Shown here one piece after another: positions 31,364 through 39,194 of a stretch of 39,240 nt of DNA; position 1 is the first letter of the stretch; each line of letters starts with the position of its first letter. The notes below the pieces were generated by a model. The model made no database searches. It was not told where the DNA came from and saw only the letters and a list, made by a program, of their open reading frames with translations. Position numbers and translations under genes: made by a program. Origin of the DNA: a virus; IMG/VR virus record IMGVR_UViG_3300042991_000156, positions 1 to 39,240 of that record; one strand, 5' to 3'.

Positions 31364-31828
31364 CTACTTAGTCCTCGATCGGAACATGGTCCAAGAAACG
31401 GCTTTATAGCCTCGCCTCATTATCATCTTTGCCTTTTTCGCCAAGTCCTTATCACTAAAAAAGGAGAGGGCTATTGGGACATTATTAAGTTTAGCAAATT
31501 CTTCCGCAACAGACAACATCCGCTTAAATGCGTTGTAACTACGGAATTCGGGTTTAATGTAGAACATGACATCCATTAGGACAAGTTCATCAGACCACCA
31601 ATATTTGTCAAGTTCTATGCCAAGAAAACCACAAATCTGACTATTATTAACGTAACCGATTAAGCAATTTTGCTTCTGTAGGGTTAGAAGCATCCTGCAC
31701 ATACAAGCGTAATTGGGCTTAGGTAAGTCCGGGCCGAACTCTAGTACAGACGCGGAGAGCAGCATTTCCACACAAGTCTCAACATCTTTTTCTTCTAAAG
31801 CTTTGATTTCAAAAGGAGATCCGCGCAT
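31364..31828 (-). CDS. GNAT-family acetyltransferase
   Basis: 154 residues from the ATG at 31828, preceded by AGGCGG; an in-frame TTG five codons earlier is less likely. GNAT features: FEIKALEEKDVETCVEM at the start, GYVNNSQICGFLGIE (beta strands 2-4) and LVLMDVMFYIKPEFRSYNAFKRMLSVAEEFA (motif A, with degenerate acetyl-CoA loop FRSYNA), then a C-terminal RRGYKAVSWTMFRS strand. Phage GNAT genes of this type lie between virion genes and have no established substrate. The classical Q/RxxGxG/A loop is weak, so activity is uncertain. Confidence 0.7.
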   Translation of the reverse strand: MRGSPFEIKALEEKDVETCVEMLLSASVLEFGPDLPKPNYACMCRMLLTLQKQNCLIGYVNNSQICGFLGIELDKYWWSDELVLMDVMFYIKPEFRSYNAFKRMLSVAEEFAKLNNVPIALSFFSDKDLAKKAKMIMRRGYKAVSWTMFRSRTK

Positions 31829-31894
31829 ATTACCGCCTAACAAGGTCGTTAGCTTCCATCTCCCAAGATGGGAGCTGTCACATGTTTGAAGGGT

Positions 31895-31923
31895 ATTATG
31901 GCAGAGTTTTTAGGTTATGTAAA
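31895..31923 (-). promoter_or_regulatory. Candidate promoter for GNAT gene
   Basis: Minus strand TTTACA (31923-31918), 17-base spacer, CATAAT (31900-31895), each five of six to consensus. The 5' leader contains the perfect hairpin CTCCCA/TGGGAG and then a nine-codon frame (MEANDLVRR) ending just before the GNAT ATG, which might be a leader peptide. Confidence 0.55.
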
Positions 31924-31926
31924 GTA

Positions 31927-32289
31927 TTATTCTGCTGACTTGGCAGGAACGGACAGTATTTGTTTGCCTACTTGAACGACGGCATCCCCAAATAGAGCGG
32001 CGGCCTCTCTATCCATCTTAAGGGCCATCTCGACAATTTGTTCTAATACTTGGACACCCGGATCAGTGGCTCCCCCGCCTAATGCGGATACCGCATCTGC
32101 ACGAACAACGAATTCACCCTCGGACAATAATGCTGGATCAAAGCCCTCGGGGGTCTCTATGGCCGCAGGGATGCTATCTGATACGCCGTTTCCGGGACCC
32201 CGCATTTTACCACCCTTCTGAAAGCGTCTCACAGGCTGAGGAGCTTGGGGCATCTTTGATAACATACTGATAAATTGTTGAGTATCCAT
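31927..32289 (-). CDS. Conserved small phage structural protein
   Basis: 120 residues. Contains the recurring phage motif GGKMRGPGNGVSDSIPA followed by LLSEGEFVVRADAVSALGGG, found in a group of podophage virion-region proteins (SDSIPA and GEFVV are its most constant parts). A C-terminal helix is likely. The role is not defined; it may be a component or cleaved scaffold of the tail or internal structure given its place between fibre and ejection genes. Confidence 0.6.
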   Translation of the reverse strand: MDTQQFISMLSKMPQAPQPVRRFQKGGKMRGPGNGVSDSIPAAIETPEGFDPALLSEGEFVVRADAVSALGGGATDPGVQVLEQIVEMALKMDREAAALFGDAVVQVGKQILSVPAKSAE

Positions 32290-32296
32290 GAGAAAA

Positions 32297-32710
32297 TTAT
32301 ACCACCTTACTTATGATTTGCCAAGAAGTTCCATCGCTTAACACGGTGTAAGACACGTACCTCGTCGTTGTGGACAGAGTACTAGCCCCGTCGATATTGG
32401 ATGTGGAAGATTGGAACCTCACAAAGTTACCCGACGCATCGGTCTTCTTAACTGTATACACCGCATTCTCGACCTTATTGGCATCTGGAAGGGATATTGT
32501 AATATTCCCCGCAGTAGCATTCGCTAGGTACACCGTATATTTACCTATAGCTTGAGTGGAGGCGGTTATCTTAGCATAGATTGGTCTGAAACTTTCTTCT
32601 TCCGAGGTACTTGTGTAGTTCTCTACCTCGCGCACAAGCTCGTCAAGGTATCTTCTCAATTCCATGAGATCCTTGAATTCTGAATACGCTGCGGGAAGTC
32701 TTAATGGCAT
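32297..32710 (-). CDS. Small fibre-type structural protein, 137 aa
   Basis: An N-terminal helix (AAYSEFKDLMELRRYLDELVREVENY) suited to trimeric coiled-coil assembly is followed by a beta-rich domain with NATAGNITISLPDA, YTVKKTDASGN and GTSWQIISK. That pattern of a planar sheet ending in SDGTSW is also present in the central part of the 558-residue fibre (SGGAVIVNLPTV, YKLTSDANTI). It probably decorates the tail near the nozzle protein, with which it shares one base (32710). Confidence 0.55.
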   Translation of the reverse strand: MPLRLPAAYSEFKDLMELRRYLDELVREVENYTSTSEEESFRPIYAKITASTQAIGKYTVYLANATAGNITISLPDANKVENAVYTVKKTDASGNFVRFQSSTSNIDGASTLSTTTRYVSYTVLSDGTSWQIISKVV

Positions 32711-34512
32711 TATCTTTTACCCGCTGTTCGTGAGGCAAACTTTATTCTACCTAATTTATAGTACCCATTTGCGGTGTTACTCTCAAGCTTCACTTCTAGC
32801 AAGCGCCCTCTACTTCTGACATCTACCTTCTCAGTGCCTTGCGGAATAGAGTACGTCTTCGTGGATACTTGAGAGGAAGTGACATATTTACGCGCAGACA
32901 GAGTGAGACGCATTTCTCCATTGAAGACTCCATCAGGGATGTACTTATCAACGAATATGAAATCGTCCCCGTTTGTAACATCTATTTGCCCCGTCTTGAT
33001 AAAACTCTGCATAGCCGATCCATCGTTATTACGGCCTTGTTCATGGATATACAACTTCCCTGTGGAATCATAAGCTATAGGTCTAGCGTCTAATGCCTTA
33101 TCCGTCCAAGTTGTTCGATTAAGTGTTCCGTCATAGGAAGTGTTATTGCCGTAGTTATATACGAAATATCTATCAATCTCGTTCGAACCTGTCGTAGCAT
33201 AGAAGAACCATAGCTCGTTAAAATCGCCATTGATTCCCGCATGGAACTTAATGACTTGATCGTCATTAAATTTGCCCACTGAATTAGGATCGAAGATATA
33301 GTCTTCAACGCTCAAAGGGAGATTTCGTACCTGTCCGGTGTACATCTTGCAGGAGGAATTACTCATCCAGATAACTGTACCGTCAACGTCTGCCGCTGCG
33401 AAGGGAGATAGTAACCCGCAAGCTTTACCTACTAATTCTACTCTGAATACGGCAGAGGTAGCCACAGGGGTCATACGATACAGCGCGGAATCAGTCCACA
33501 CAAGGATCTCGCCGTTCTTTGTTTCTAAGGCTCCAATGATCTTACTGCCAATAGTTAAGCGATACTCTCCAGCGAGACTCCCTACGCCGGGGGTAAAGTC
33601 GGTGTAATCTTCCGAATCTGACCAACGAATAAGCATAGGATCAAACAGGGAACTAACCTCTTCAGTTCCGAATAGAATAACTTGTCTGAACTTGGATGAC
33701 ATTATCATGAAATTACTTCTATCAGGAGCACCCGTTACTTCAGTCACACGAGTACCTACACCTACGGAAGTATCCCAGAAATAGAGCTTACCACCTAACG
33801 GGAGGGCTAAGAGATCTTCCCCCCAATTCTCTAGGCACCACATACGAGCTTCGCCGAATAAGCCGATACTTCTTTCATCGCCCCATTCTTCTTCTCCGTA
33901 ATCGCCAACACCCCAACCAAAGCTTGAAGACCCCGAATCTGCTAATCCCGCTTCTAAATAATAATCAACTGTTACCGCACCGCCTCCCGTTCCGGTCGAA
34001 GATGCGTTAGTTGACGCAGTGATTGTGAAGTTATTAATGTCTACGACTGTTTTGATCTCGTAATCACCGAGTAGCGTTACCCCGTTATACGCGACTGAAG
34101 TGCCTATATTAATCCAATCCCCCGCTCGTGCTCCATGGGCGGTATCTAAGATGTTTATAGTAGGAAGACCAGCTGTTGTTGTTAAAGGACTTACTAATAC
34201 TGAGGTGGCTCTAAAAGGGGTGACATTAAAGTAAGTGCCGCCTGAGCGGATATACAAAAATAGATGAGTGCCGATTGCGCTGTAACTAGACGCGCTTACC
34301 GAACTCCACGAAAGGTTACGCCGGGGAACGCCATTAAACGACCCTTCAATAATCTCTCTTCCCCATCCGCCAATCTTTTCAGGGACATTCGAAGAGAAGC
34401 GTACTTTATCACCATCTACCCAACGGACACCAGAATAGTACGGGCTGTTATTACGATGAATGCCCGGTTCTGGAATGATTCCATCATTAAATGTTGCTGT
34501 TGTTGAGGCCAT
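32710..34512 (-). CDS. Tail nozzle/beta-propeller-type structural protein
   Basis: 600 residues. The N-terminus has GIHRNNSPYYSGVRWVDGDKVRFSSNVPEKIGGW in outline (given in parts: RWVDGDKVRF, PEKIGGW), a signature of large beta-rich tail proteins of short-tailed phages. These correspond to the nozzle (T7 gp12, P22 gp10 type) of the tail tube. Repeated strand blocks with W and D follow (FGWGVGDYGEEEWGD, WCLENWGEDLLALPLGGKLYFWD). A C-terminal jelly-roll-like end is likely. It sits between fibre genes and small virion genes. Confidence 0.7.
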   Translation of the reverse strand: MASTTATFNDGIIPEPGIHRNNSPYYSGVRWVDGDKVRFSSNVPEKIGGWGREIIEGSFNGVPRRNLSWSSVSASSYSAIGTHLFLYIRSGGTYFNVTPFRATSVLVSPLTTTAGLPTINILDTAHGARAGDWINIGTSVAYNGVTLLGDYEIKTVVDINNFTITASTNASSTGTGGGAVTVDYYLEAGLADSGSSSFGWGVGDYGEEEWGDERSIGLFGEARMWCLENWGEDLLALPLGGKLYFWDTSVGVGTRVTEVTGAPDRSNFMIMSSKFRQVILFGTEEVSSLFDPMLIRWSDSEDYTDFTPGVGSLAGEYRLTIGSKIIGALETKNGEILVWTDSALYRMTPVATSAVFRVELVGKACGLLSPFAAADVDGTVIWMSNSSCKMYTGQVRNLPLSVEDYIFDPNSVGKFNDDQVIKFHAGINGDFNELWFFYATTGSNEIDRYFVYNYGNNTSYDGTLNRTTWTDKALDARPIAYDSTGKLYIHEQGRNNDGSAMQSFIKTGQIDVTNGDDFIFVDKYIPDGVFNGEMRLTLSARKYVTSSQVSTKTYSIPQGTEKVDVRSRGRLLEVKLESNTANGYYKLGRIKFASRTAGKR

Positions 34513-34523
34513 CTTTTATGCTC

Positions 34524-34553
34524 TATATAGCGTCTTAAGTATGTTAATGTACA
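34524..34553 (-). promoter_or_regulatory. Candidate promoter with GACGCTATA motif (copy A)
   Basis: Minus strand TGTACA (34553-34548), 18-base spacer, TATATA (34529-34524), in the 85-base leader of the nozzle gene. The flanking words CATACTT and GACGCTATA occur in the same order in the leader at 38.4 kb. Confidence 0.4.
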
Positions 34554-34597
34554 TTATAAAGCACATTAGCCGGGGTTTTTGTATGGTATAGTAAGCA

Positions 34598-35080
34598 TTA
34601 ACCAACTTTAGTAATAAACACGTCTGCGTATACTTCTACACCGCCAAAGCTGTTTGGATCTCCATATCCGTTAGTCCCGTCTGTTACCTCGCAACGGTGC
34701 TGTAATTCTATAACTTTAGATGCGGATAAGGTAAAGTATGCATTTCCCCATGACCATATCCCAGATCCCACGGAATCCGAAGCTTGCACATTCGCCCCAT
34801 AACCTAGTGCAGTGCCGTCCGAAATGTTATGTACTCTGGTTTGATGTTTTTGTACTTGAGATCCGCAAGCACCAAAATTGACTATGTATACTCCCGCAGG
34901 CAGAGTGATTTGATTTGAGGCGAGGGAGGCCCCTGTGATAGTATTCACTTTAGAGGTGTTTAAATCTCTTGTTCTCCACGCTCCACTTGTAAAAGGACCC
35001 CCACTTGTGCCTGAGGATTTCTCATCTCGTACGTGAAGAATTTGATCGCTTATTAATGCAGGTGAAATTATTGTTGTCAT
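34598..35080 (-). CDS. Fibre head/jelly-roll receptor-binding type protein
   Basis: 160 residues. ILHVRDEKSSGTSGGPFTSG and AWRTRDLNT at the N-terminus, then SNQITLPAGVYIVNFG and a C-terminal EVYADVFITKVG strand. This is the typical compact trimeric beta-sandwich found as a fibre tip or capsid decoration in many tailed phages. It lies 11 bases after the long fibre gene and probably forms or caps the receptor-binding end. Binding target unknown. Confidence 0.65.
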   Translation of the reverse strand: MTTIISPALISDQILHVRDEKSSGTSGGPFTSGAWRTRDLNTSKVNTITGASLASNQITLPAGVYIVNFGACGSQVQKHQTRVHNISDGTALGYGANVQASDSVGSGIWSWGNAYFTLSASKVIELQHRCEVTDGTNGYGDPNSFGGVEVYADVFITKVG

Positions 35081-35091
35081 TATTACTATCC

Positions 35092-36768
35092 TTAGTTAAT
35101 CCCAATAAATTGTTCTACGATGATGATACCCGAACCGCCGTTACCGCCTGCATACGCAGGGTTGCCGTTAAATGCAGATCCACCACCCGATCCACTATTT
35201 GCCACAGCGTTTGCCCCGTTATTACCAACAGATCCAGCATTAGACCCCGAAGTACCTCCACCACTCATAAATGGAGATGCACCACCCGGTGGAGAAGAAC
35301 CTGTATTTCCAAGATAACCGGGGCCATCTTGACCAGAAAGATTTAAATCTCCACCAGACCCAGTACCACCGGAGACAGTACCATTTGCTGTATTCCAGAA
35401 CCCACCCGCTCCACCCGTCGCTGAACAATGCGCCCCGAAACTTGATGTCCCTCCAGCAGACCCATTAGCCCCACCTGATCCACCAGCACCGCCCGCGCCG
35501 ACCGTAGCAGTATCCGTTGACCCCAATGATGCTGCGGCGATATACTTGACCGACATTCCCCCGCCAGCTCCAGAACGGGGATATGACCCACCGCTAGACC
35601 CACCACCACCACCTGCTACTGTCGTGACTTTTGCATAGATCAAATTAGCGGGTTTGTTCCACGTATTCGCACCCACCAGTGTAAATACTTGGACTGTTTG
35701 CTGAAAAGGCAATGCCAAAGAAGCACCAACAACAGTCCCAACACTTGGTGTACCTATCGGAAGCGATACTGATTGCCACTTACAGAATACTTTTAACACG
35801 CCTAATGGAATAGCAGACCCAAAGGTAATTAAACCCGTTGAAGGATTATAGGACCACTCGCTTGAGTGCTGATAAATCCCATCAAAATAGATATCCAAAG
35901 TAACGCCAGAGGGAGCAATCGGGGTCGTCGTTAAGGTCAGTGTAGTCGTTGTACCCGCAGTGTAACCCGCTCCACCCGTAAAGGTTTGTGCTTGGTGTTG
36001 CCCAGTCGTAATAGTAGCACCAAATCCAACAGGGACCCAACGATCTGTAGCCGGATCAGGATCAGCCAGTAGAAATACTCCCTCTTGCCTAGCAATCGAA
36101 AGTGACGTAACCCCGCTACCAATTACATCAGATCCCGATCTATTGATCGTAATCGTATTCGCATCGCTTGTAAGCTTATATACACCAAAATTAAATGGGT
36201 TAGCTTGAGAAGCAACCGTCGGGAGGTTCACTATGACGGCACCACCCGAAGTGTCAACTACAAGCATTTTACCCGAATCAGTGGAAGTCACAGAATATGG
36301 ACTTGAAGCAAAAGTTAAGGAGGTACAATCCTTAGCGATTAAACCATCCGCAGGACTCGTATTCGTAGATACTTCGAGGACGTTTGTACCATCGCAATAC
36401 ACAGTCTTTGTAACTCCCATCGCTACATTAACACCCGTCCCAGCAGAGGTCTTAACAACCATATCGAAATTGCCAGTCGTTGCGTTATGAACAACATAAG
36501 TTTTAGTAGTAGCGGGAACAACGATGTTACGCAGGGCAGTCATCAACCCTGTCCCTTTTAATATTGCTACACGCGCCTCATCACTTGCCCCGTTATTCGT
36601 AGACAGAGTATATGTACCTGATCCAGCCAAGCTAAGAGTAGACATCCCGGCAATAGCGTCTTCAAACATCTCGAAGCTATTAGCGTTTACGATGTTTCCC
36701 CAAGTGTTGTTATTTTCACCTGTGGCTTGCTTAGCAATTCTGAGGAGATCACTATATGAGGTTGGCAT
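35092..36768 (-). CDS. Tail fibre with glycine-rich C-terminal domain
   Basis: 558 residues. The N-terminal part has SYSDLLRIAKQATGENNNTWG, a common anchor start of phage fibres that build on T7-like tails. The middle is beta-rich. The last about 190 residues begin TWNKPANLIYAKVTTVAGGGGGSS and are about half Gly, with many GG and GSGG repeats (GAGGAGGSG, GGTGSGGD, SGSGGGSA). This matches the Gly_rich family of fibre tips, in which poly-glycine II helices can form the receptor-binding sandwich. It likely determines host range. Confidence 0.8.
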   Translation of the reverse strand: MPTSYSDLLRIAKQATGENNNTWGNIVNANSFEMFEDAIAGMSTLSLAGSGTYTLSTNNGASDEARVAILKGTGLMTALRNIVVPATTKTYVVHNATTGNFDMVVKTSAGTGVNVAMGVTKTVYCDGTNVLEVSTNTSPADGLIAKDCTSLTFASSPYSVTSTDSGKMLVVDTSGGAVIVNLPTVASQANPFNFGVYKLTSDANTITINRSGSDVIGSGVTSLSIARQEGVFLLADPDPATDRWVPVGFGATITTGQHQAQTFTGGAGYTAGTTTTLTLTTTPIAPSGVTLDIYFDGIYQHSSEWSYNPSTGLITFGSAIPLGVLKVFCKWQSVSLPIGTPSVGTVVGASLALPFQQTVQVFTLVGANTWNKPANLIYAKVTTVAGGGGGSSGGSYPRSGAGGGMSVKYIAAASLGSTDTATVGAGGAGGSGGANGSAGGTSSFGAHCSATGGAGGFWNTANGTVSGGTGSGGDLNLSGQDGPGYLGNTGSSPPGGASPFMSGGGTSGSNAGSVGNNGANAVANSGSGGGSAFNGNPAYAGGNGGSGIIIVEQFIGIN

Positions 36769-36770
36769 AA

Positions 36771-37433
36771 TTAGGCACTCGCTTTCGTCAACGTATTACG
36801 TCCTGTTTCAGGATTGTTAGTTTTAGTATTATCATCTTGTCTATATCTTCTGCCTTCGTTATTGGCGGATAGTAATACTGATTGTAGCTTCTGCTCGTAT
36901 ATGTTCTGCAAATCTGTATCTTTCATCCACTCAGACATCGCACTCATGGAGGCGTTTAACAGCACGTCTGGGAAATACTTCAAAATAGTATTTGTAGCAT
37001 TCGTCACCGAAAGAGCTGTAGGCTTAAGAATAATCTCCGCAGTAATAGTATATGTTGCATTAGGCGTTGGAGCAAGTATCCACGTTAAATCATCTCTATC
37101 TGCGTAATATTTCGGGACATCCGTTAAAGAGGCATTTGGCCAATAATCGTAAATGAAATCTTCTGTCCTCTTAATTAATCTCTGCTTAACAGACCCATTA
37201 GTAACATATAAATTATGAGTGATACGATGTCCTAGAGGTTTTGTAAGCGCATTTGTGGAGATCGTGGTTGGAAGAGTTGTTGTAGAAGAAAAGTCAAAAT
37301 CCAATTCTCTGAATAACCGATCCTCCGCTAATCCAATAGCTGTGGGCAAATACGCGGCGAACTCTGTGGAGCTATCTTCACAAAGAGTGGTAATCGCAGT
37401 CACGAGTTCAGTATATGTAGTGGGTGAGGGCAT
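36771..37433 (-). CDS. Tail adaptor protein (SU10-type)
   Basis: 220 residues. N-terminal TYTELVTAITTLCEDSSTEFAAYLPTAIGLAEDRLFRELD in outline matches the helical start of SU10-type adaptor proteins that ring the portal. Long helices follow (LIKRTEDFIYDYW, KYYADRDDLTWIL strand pair, EWMKDTDLQNIYEQKLQSVLL), ending with RRYRQDD. It connects the portal vertex to the nozzle in short-tailed phages. A portal gene is expected beyond the right edge. Confidence 0.7.
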   Translation of the reverse strand: MPSPTTYTELVTAITTLCEDSSTEFAAYLPTAIGLAEDRLFRELDFDFSSTTTLPTTISTNALTKPLGHRITHNLYVTNGSVKQRLIKRTEDFIYDYWPNASLTDVPKYYADRDDLTWILAPTPNATYTITAEIILKPTALSVTNATNTILKYFPDVLLNASMSAMSEWMKDTDLQNIYEQKLQSVLLSANNEGRRYRQDDNTKTNNPETGRNTLTKASA

Positions 37434-37443
37434 CTTCTATACT

Positions 37444-37704
37444 CTAGGTATCAAAATAAGTGTTTAATGGGCCGGGTCTATTAAAGGCTAATTCTTGTGC
37501 GTCTGCGGGAACCTCTAGTCTATAGTTCATGGCAACCCTATTCCATATACCATCGCTTTCTGTTTTATCCACAATCAAGTCCGTACCTTCCTCGACTACA
37601 GCATTGGAGAGCTTTATTGGCATTCCAGATCTGTCCGAGAAGATAAAAACATTTTTGCCTTTAGCCATCCTTCTGTGTTTTAGTATGCGTTCTGGACCGT
37701 CCAT
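37444..37704 (-). CDS. Hypothetical structural-region protein, 86 aa
   Basis: Small basic-acidic protein with KHRRMAKGKNVFIFSDRSG at the start and LEVPADAQELAFNRPG near the end. The beginning of the gene shares a base with the stop of the adaptor-like gene upstream. No known motif; its place between two adaptors suggests a virion or assembly role. Confidence 0.5.
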   Translation of the reverse strand: MDGPERILKHRRMAKGKNVFIFSDRSGMPIKLSNAVVEEGTDLIVDKTESDGIWNRVAMNYRLEVPADAQELAFNRPGPLNTYFDT

Positions 37705-38384
37705 CAGAACCCTCCTAATACAGGATATAGCTGGATATCTCCTTTTTCACGATCCTCATCAAAGGCCCTTTCTAAATGAGAAGCATATAGGTCTTCTAAT
37801 TTTTGTAACCGATCCATAGGGAACATAGGCTTCTTCATGCCTAAGAAGAAGGCCAGCCCAAATACCATGGCAGGTAAATACCGAGCTGCCACATCTACGA
37901 GTTGATACGACGCTGTAACGCTCTTTGGCTTTTTAACACACCAATAGTTAATTGTGGTGCTAACGGAGGGTGTAGGGTGAAGGAACACTTTGGGGGTAGA
38001 AGAAGATCTATCGAAAGCATACTGGGATACGTTTGTGCTTAACTGGTCTTTCTCAGCTAAGCTGAAATAGTCAAATAGGTTTTGGGCCCTCATGGGGATC
38101 TCTAAGCCATCTGAATTAACAAAGTTAGCGTCGATAATAGACAGAACATCAGAACCTAAAGAATATTGGCTAACATTAGCGGATATCGCTAAGGTTCTAT
38201 TCTCTGTTTGAATTAAGGGGTATCCCCGCGTCATCATATCTTGTAGAAGGAGATTTAAAGATCTACGTGCGGATATCGCATCATACCCAGAAGTGTATTC
38301 TCCCCCTAAATGATCGTACGCCTCTTGTATAAGCTCATCGACAGGGAGATCAAAACTAGTTACTATGGATACTGCTTCAGGCAT
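37704..38384 (-). CDS. Head-tail connector-type protein
   Basis: 226 residues. LIQEAYDHLGG, then GYDAISARRSLNLLLQDMMTRGYPLIQTE in outline: the AxxSLNLLL helix with a preceding GYD is the hallmark of a group of podophage connector or head-completion proteins. Later segments NYWCVKKPKSV and YLPAMVFGLAFFLGMKKP have aromatic strands and one hydrophobic patch, and a helical end (LEDLYASHLERAFDEDREKG) matches gp4- and gp11-type adaptors. It probably forms another ring below the portal. Confidence 0.6.
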   Translation of the reverse strand: MPEAVSIVTSFDLPVDELIQEAYDHLGGEYTSGYDAISARRSLNLLLQDMMTRGYPLIQTENRTLAISANVSQYSLGSDVLSIIDANFVNSDGLEIPMRAQNLFDYFSLAEKDQLSTNVSQYAFDRSSSTPKVFLHPTPSVSTTINYWCVKKPKSVTASYQLVDVAARYLPAMVFGLAFFLGMKKPMFPMDRLQKLEDLYASHLERAFDEDREKGDIQLYPVLGGF

Positions 38385-38392
38385 AATGGTCC

Positions 38393-38421
38393 CTTATAGC
38401 GTCTCGACACGCCTAACTTAA
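38393..38421 (-). promoter_or_regulatory. Candidate promoter with GACGCTATA motif (copy B)
   Basis: Minus strand TTAAGT (38421-38416), 17-base spacer, TATAAG (38398-38393), upstream of the connector gene. The spacer contains GCGT/ACGC as a small hairpin. The words CATACTT and GACGCTATA also occur, in the same order, in the leader at 34.5 kb. Confidence 0.35.
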
Positions 38422-38462
38422 AAGTATGTATTAAGGGTAGCATATCCGAGGATTAAAAGCAA

Positions 38463-38804
38463 TTAGCGGGGTATACGTTTGCGTACCCCAAGAGTGAGGA
38501 TAACAGCTAATACAATCGCAGCGGGTATAGCCCAAACATACCCAGAATGTGTGGCCACAGCTCCCAATACCCAGAAAGCTACATCCAATAAAGCGTCTAA
38601 GAGTTTTGCGCCTTTTATTACATCAAAACCCTCTTTGATAACAGCAATGGCGACTACTACTAATATTCCCCATACCCCCACTATAGCGGATATTACCGCG
38701 CCTAAGAAAGCATGGGACATCTGGTTTGTTGCCCACCCATACCAACTTTGTGCTTGGTCGTCCGGGGTCATTAAATCCTTAAAAACTTGTGTGATGCGTT
38801 TCAC
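38463..38804 (-). CDS. Membrane protein, 113 aa
   Basis: Three hydrophobic segments (about 32-54, 70-85 and 90-106) between an amphipathic N-terminus (DQAQSWYGWATNQMSHAFLG) and a basic C-terminus (GVRKRIPR). In a virion block this may be a holin-type or structural membrane protein; the separate holin candidate at 24 kb makes the assignment uncertain. It overlaps the upstream gene by four bases. Confidence 0.6.
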   Translation of the reverse strand: MKRITQVFKDLMTPDDQAQSWYGWATNQMSHAFLGAVISAIVGVWGILVVVAIAVIKEGFDVIKGAKLLDALLDVAFWVLGAVATHSGYVWAIPAAIVLAVILTLGVRKRIPR

Positions 38805-39184
38805 AGGAAAACCCTCATCGGGAATTCAGGGTCCTTGGCTGCGCCGTCAGGATTGGTCACAAAGAAGCGGGATGGGTCTCCCAACGCGGCGGCGATGGCT
38901 GGATTTGATGCGGCGGCAGTCACCGCCATTTCACCCACACTGAACGGCGTACGCACGTTGATGTGAACGTATTTGTTACCATTCGCGTCTTTCAAAATTG
39001 TTCGTGTGTCCGGCATACCCTCTTCTGGTGGGTCTCCGAATAATTTATACCCGATGTAATCCCAAGTTATATTAGGCCCTGATACAACGGTTTGCCCGTC
39101 CATGGTAATAATACCCATTGCCACGGCGAGCCCAAGTAATGCAGGATAGTCACTTTCGATGCAACGTAATGCGTTATCGGCCAT
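38801..39184 (-). CDS. Hypothetical structural-region protein, 127 aa
   Basis: AAGGGGTATATT precedes the ATG at 39184. It contains PALLGLAVAMG and ITWDYIGYKLFGDPPEEGMP, then a KYVHINVRTPFSVG strand and ASNPAIAAALGDPSRFF. No known motif. It is the first complete gene seen of the leftward late operon, directly downstream of a gene cut by the window edge, and probably encodes a virion-associated protein. Confidence 0.55.
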   Translation of the reverse strand: MADNALRCIESDYPALLGLAVAMGIITMDGQTVVSGPNITWDYIGYKLFGDPPEEGMPDTRTILKDANGNKYVHINVRTPFSVGEMAVTAAASNPAIAAALGDPSRFFVTNPDGAAKDPEFPMRVFL

Positions 39185-39194
39185 AATATACCCC

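Noticed and set aside
31844-31894. Terminator at CTCCCA/TGGGAG upstream of the GNAT gene
   Set aside because: The hairpin is perfect but is followed by ATGGAAGC, not a U-run, and lies downstream of a promoter, so it is more likely a leader structure.
35120-35470. Open frames on the plus strand opposite the glycine-rich fibre
   Set aside because: They are mirror products of the Gly codon repeats, have no ribosome sites, and read as Pro-rich low-complexity peptides.
38479-38943. A 154-codon plus-strand frame opposite the membrane protein and its neighbour
   Set aside because: No Shine-Dalgarno, crosses two well-formed minus-strand genes, and has no recognisable motif.
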